Below are positions 63,901 to 64,000 of a stretch of 64,000 nt of DNA, in pieces. The DNA comes from Polytrichum commune. Lineage: Eukaryota; Streptophyta; Polytrichopsida; Polytrichales; Polytrichaceae. The stretch is from assembly GCA_950295325.1 (NCBI GenBank), contig OX485809.1, forward strand, positions 2,790,001-2,854,000, written 5' to 3'. A program made the position numbers and the translations under genes. The first letter of the stretch is position 1; the number at the start of each line of letters is the position of its first letter. Under the pieces are notes generated by a model. The model did no database searches. It was not told the origin of the DNA and saw nothing but the letters and a program-made list of their open reading frames with translations.

Positions 63901-64000
63901 TACTTAAGAACGAAACCTGGTCGCTAGAGACTCTACCACCTGGGCGTACTACTGTAAAAAACAAGTGGGTGTTTCGTATTAAAGTTAAATCAGACGGCAC
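60940..64000 (+). pseudogene. Ty1/Copia gag-pol, decayed, runs off the window
   Basis: Gag starts at the ATG at 60940 (YNGTNFHLWKMHLSFIF; UBN2/gag_pre-type region). A CCHC knuckle CYKCSRHGHFGEEC lies at about 61684-61725. Protease: WIADSGATEHMSDKRQW at about 61958-62008. A TGA at about 62080 ends the first frame. The next block (62160-62560) is shifted and carries gag_pre-integrase WHTRLGHASF and the CTGC...KIHH zinc motif. Near 62560 the frame shifts again into the integrase (FFHSDVAGPFQVPSLGG, LRTDNAKEFL, NSVVERDNRT; D-D-E pattern). Another TGA at about 63699-63701 precedes the reverse transcriptase start (EWEKAMLEEINSLLKNETW, KNKWVFRIK). The order gag-PR-INT-RT defines Copia. Two stops and two frameshifts make this copy inactive. 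Confidence 0.93.

Overview
This is plant nuclear DNA, AT-rich outside a few GC-richer islands and dominated by transposable elements. One ordinary gene is clearly visible: a plastid-type FAD-dependent carotene-desaturase-like oxidoreductase of 14 small exons over 12.6 kb (47.8-60.5 kb, + strand). Its inflated, repeat-filled introns and the variety of transposons suggest a land plant with a large genome. A seed-free vascular plant or other non-model lineage would fit, but the species cannot be read from the sequence.

Layout. 1-5.1 kb is a cluster of non-autonomous DNA elements with clean target-site duplications (TSDs): two hAT-like elements with CACGGGTAGATCACT ends and 8-bp TSDs (41-450 and 3745-4656), and a Harbinger-like element with TTA TSDs that carries a 95/75-bp satellite (2332-3425). 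5151-26946 is a Mutator-like element (MULE-A) with long terminal inverted repeats and a perfect 9-bp TSD (GTCAAGGTA). It carries a decayed SWIM-finger transposase gene and, in divergent orientation, two tandem copies of an unrecognised gene family (called X here). A nearly intact 12-kb CACTA element (14226-26202, TSD CCT) sits inside the MULE transposase. It encodes a TNP2 transposase on + and a TnpA-like protein on -, reading away from a shared promoter region with a short-motif array. 28053-29195 is another element with an 8-bp TSD and a small AT-hook ORF. About 30.7-41475 is a second, inverted and older MULE copy (MULE-B) with the same gene order; its distal end is not recognisable. 42219-44879 is a complete Tigger/pogo element with TA TSDs, itself interrupted by a 165-bp palindromic MITE. 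Tandem repeats of about 310 bp (46.24-47.33 kb) precede the desaturase gene. A Copia retrotransposon (LTR at about 60531, gag-pol from 60940) starts 68 bp after its stop codon and runs off the window.

How it fits together. Nesting gives relative ages: CACTA is younger than MULE-A; the MITE is younger than Tigger; Copia is younger than a CCGGTT-rich repeat family found three times. Most transposon genes carry stops, frameshifts or insertions. The CACTA genes are the exception and could be recently active. All 13 splice junctions and phases of the desaturase gene agree, so it appears functional despite the intron load. No tRNA, rRNA or CRISPR array was seen.
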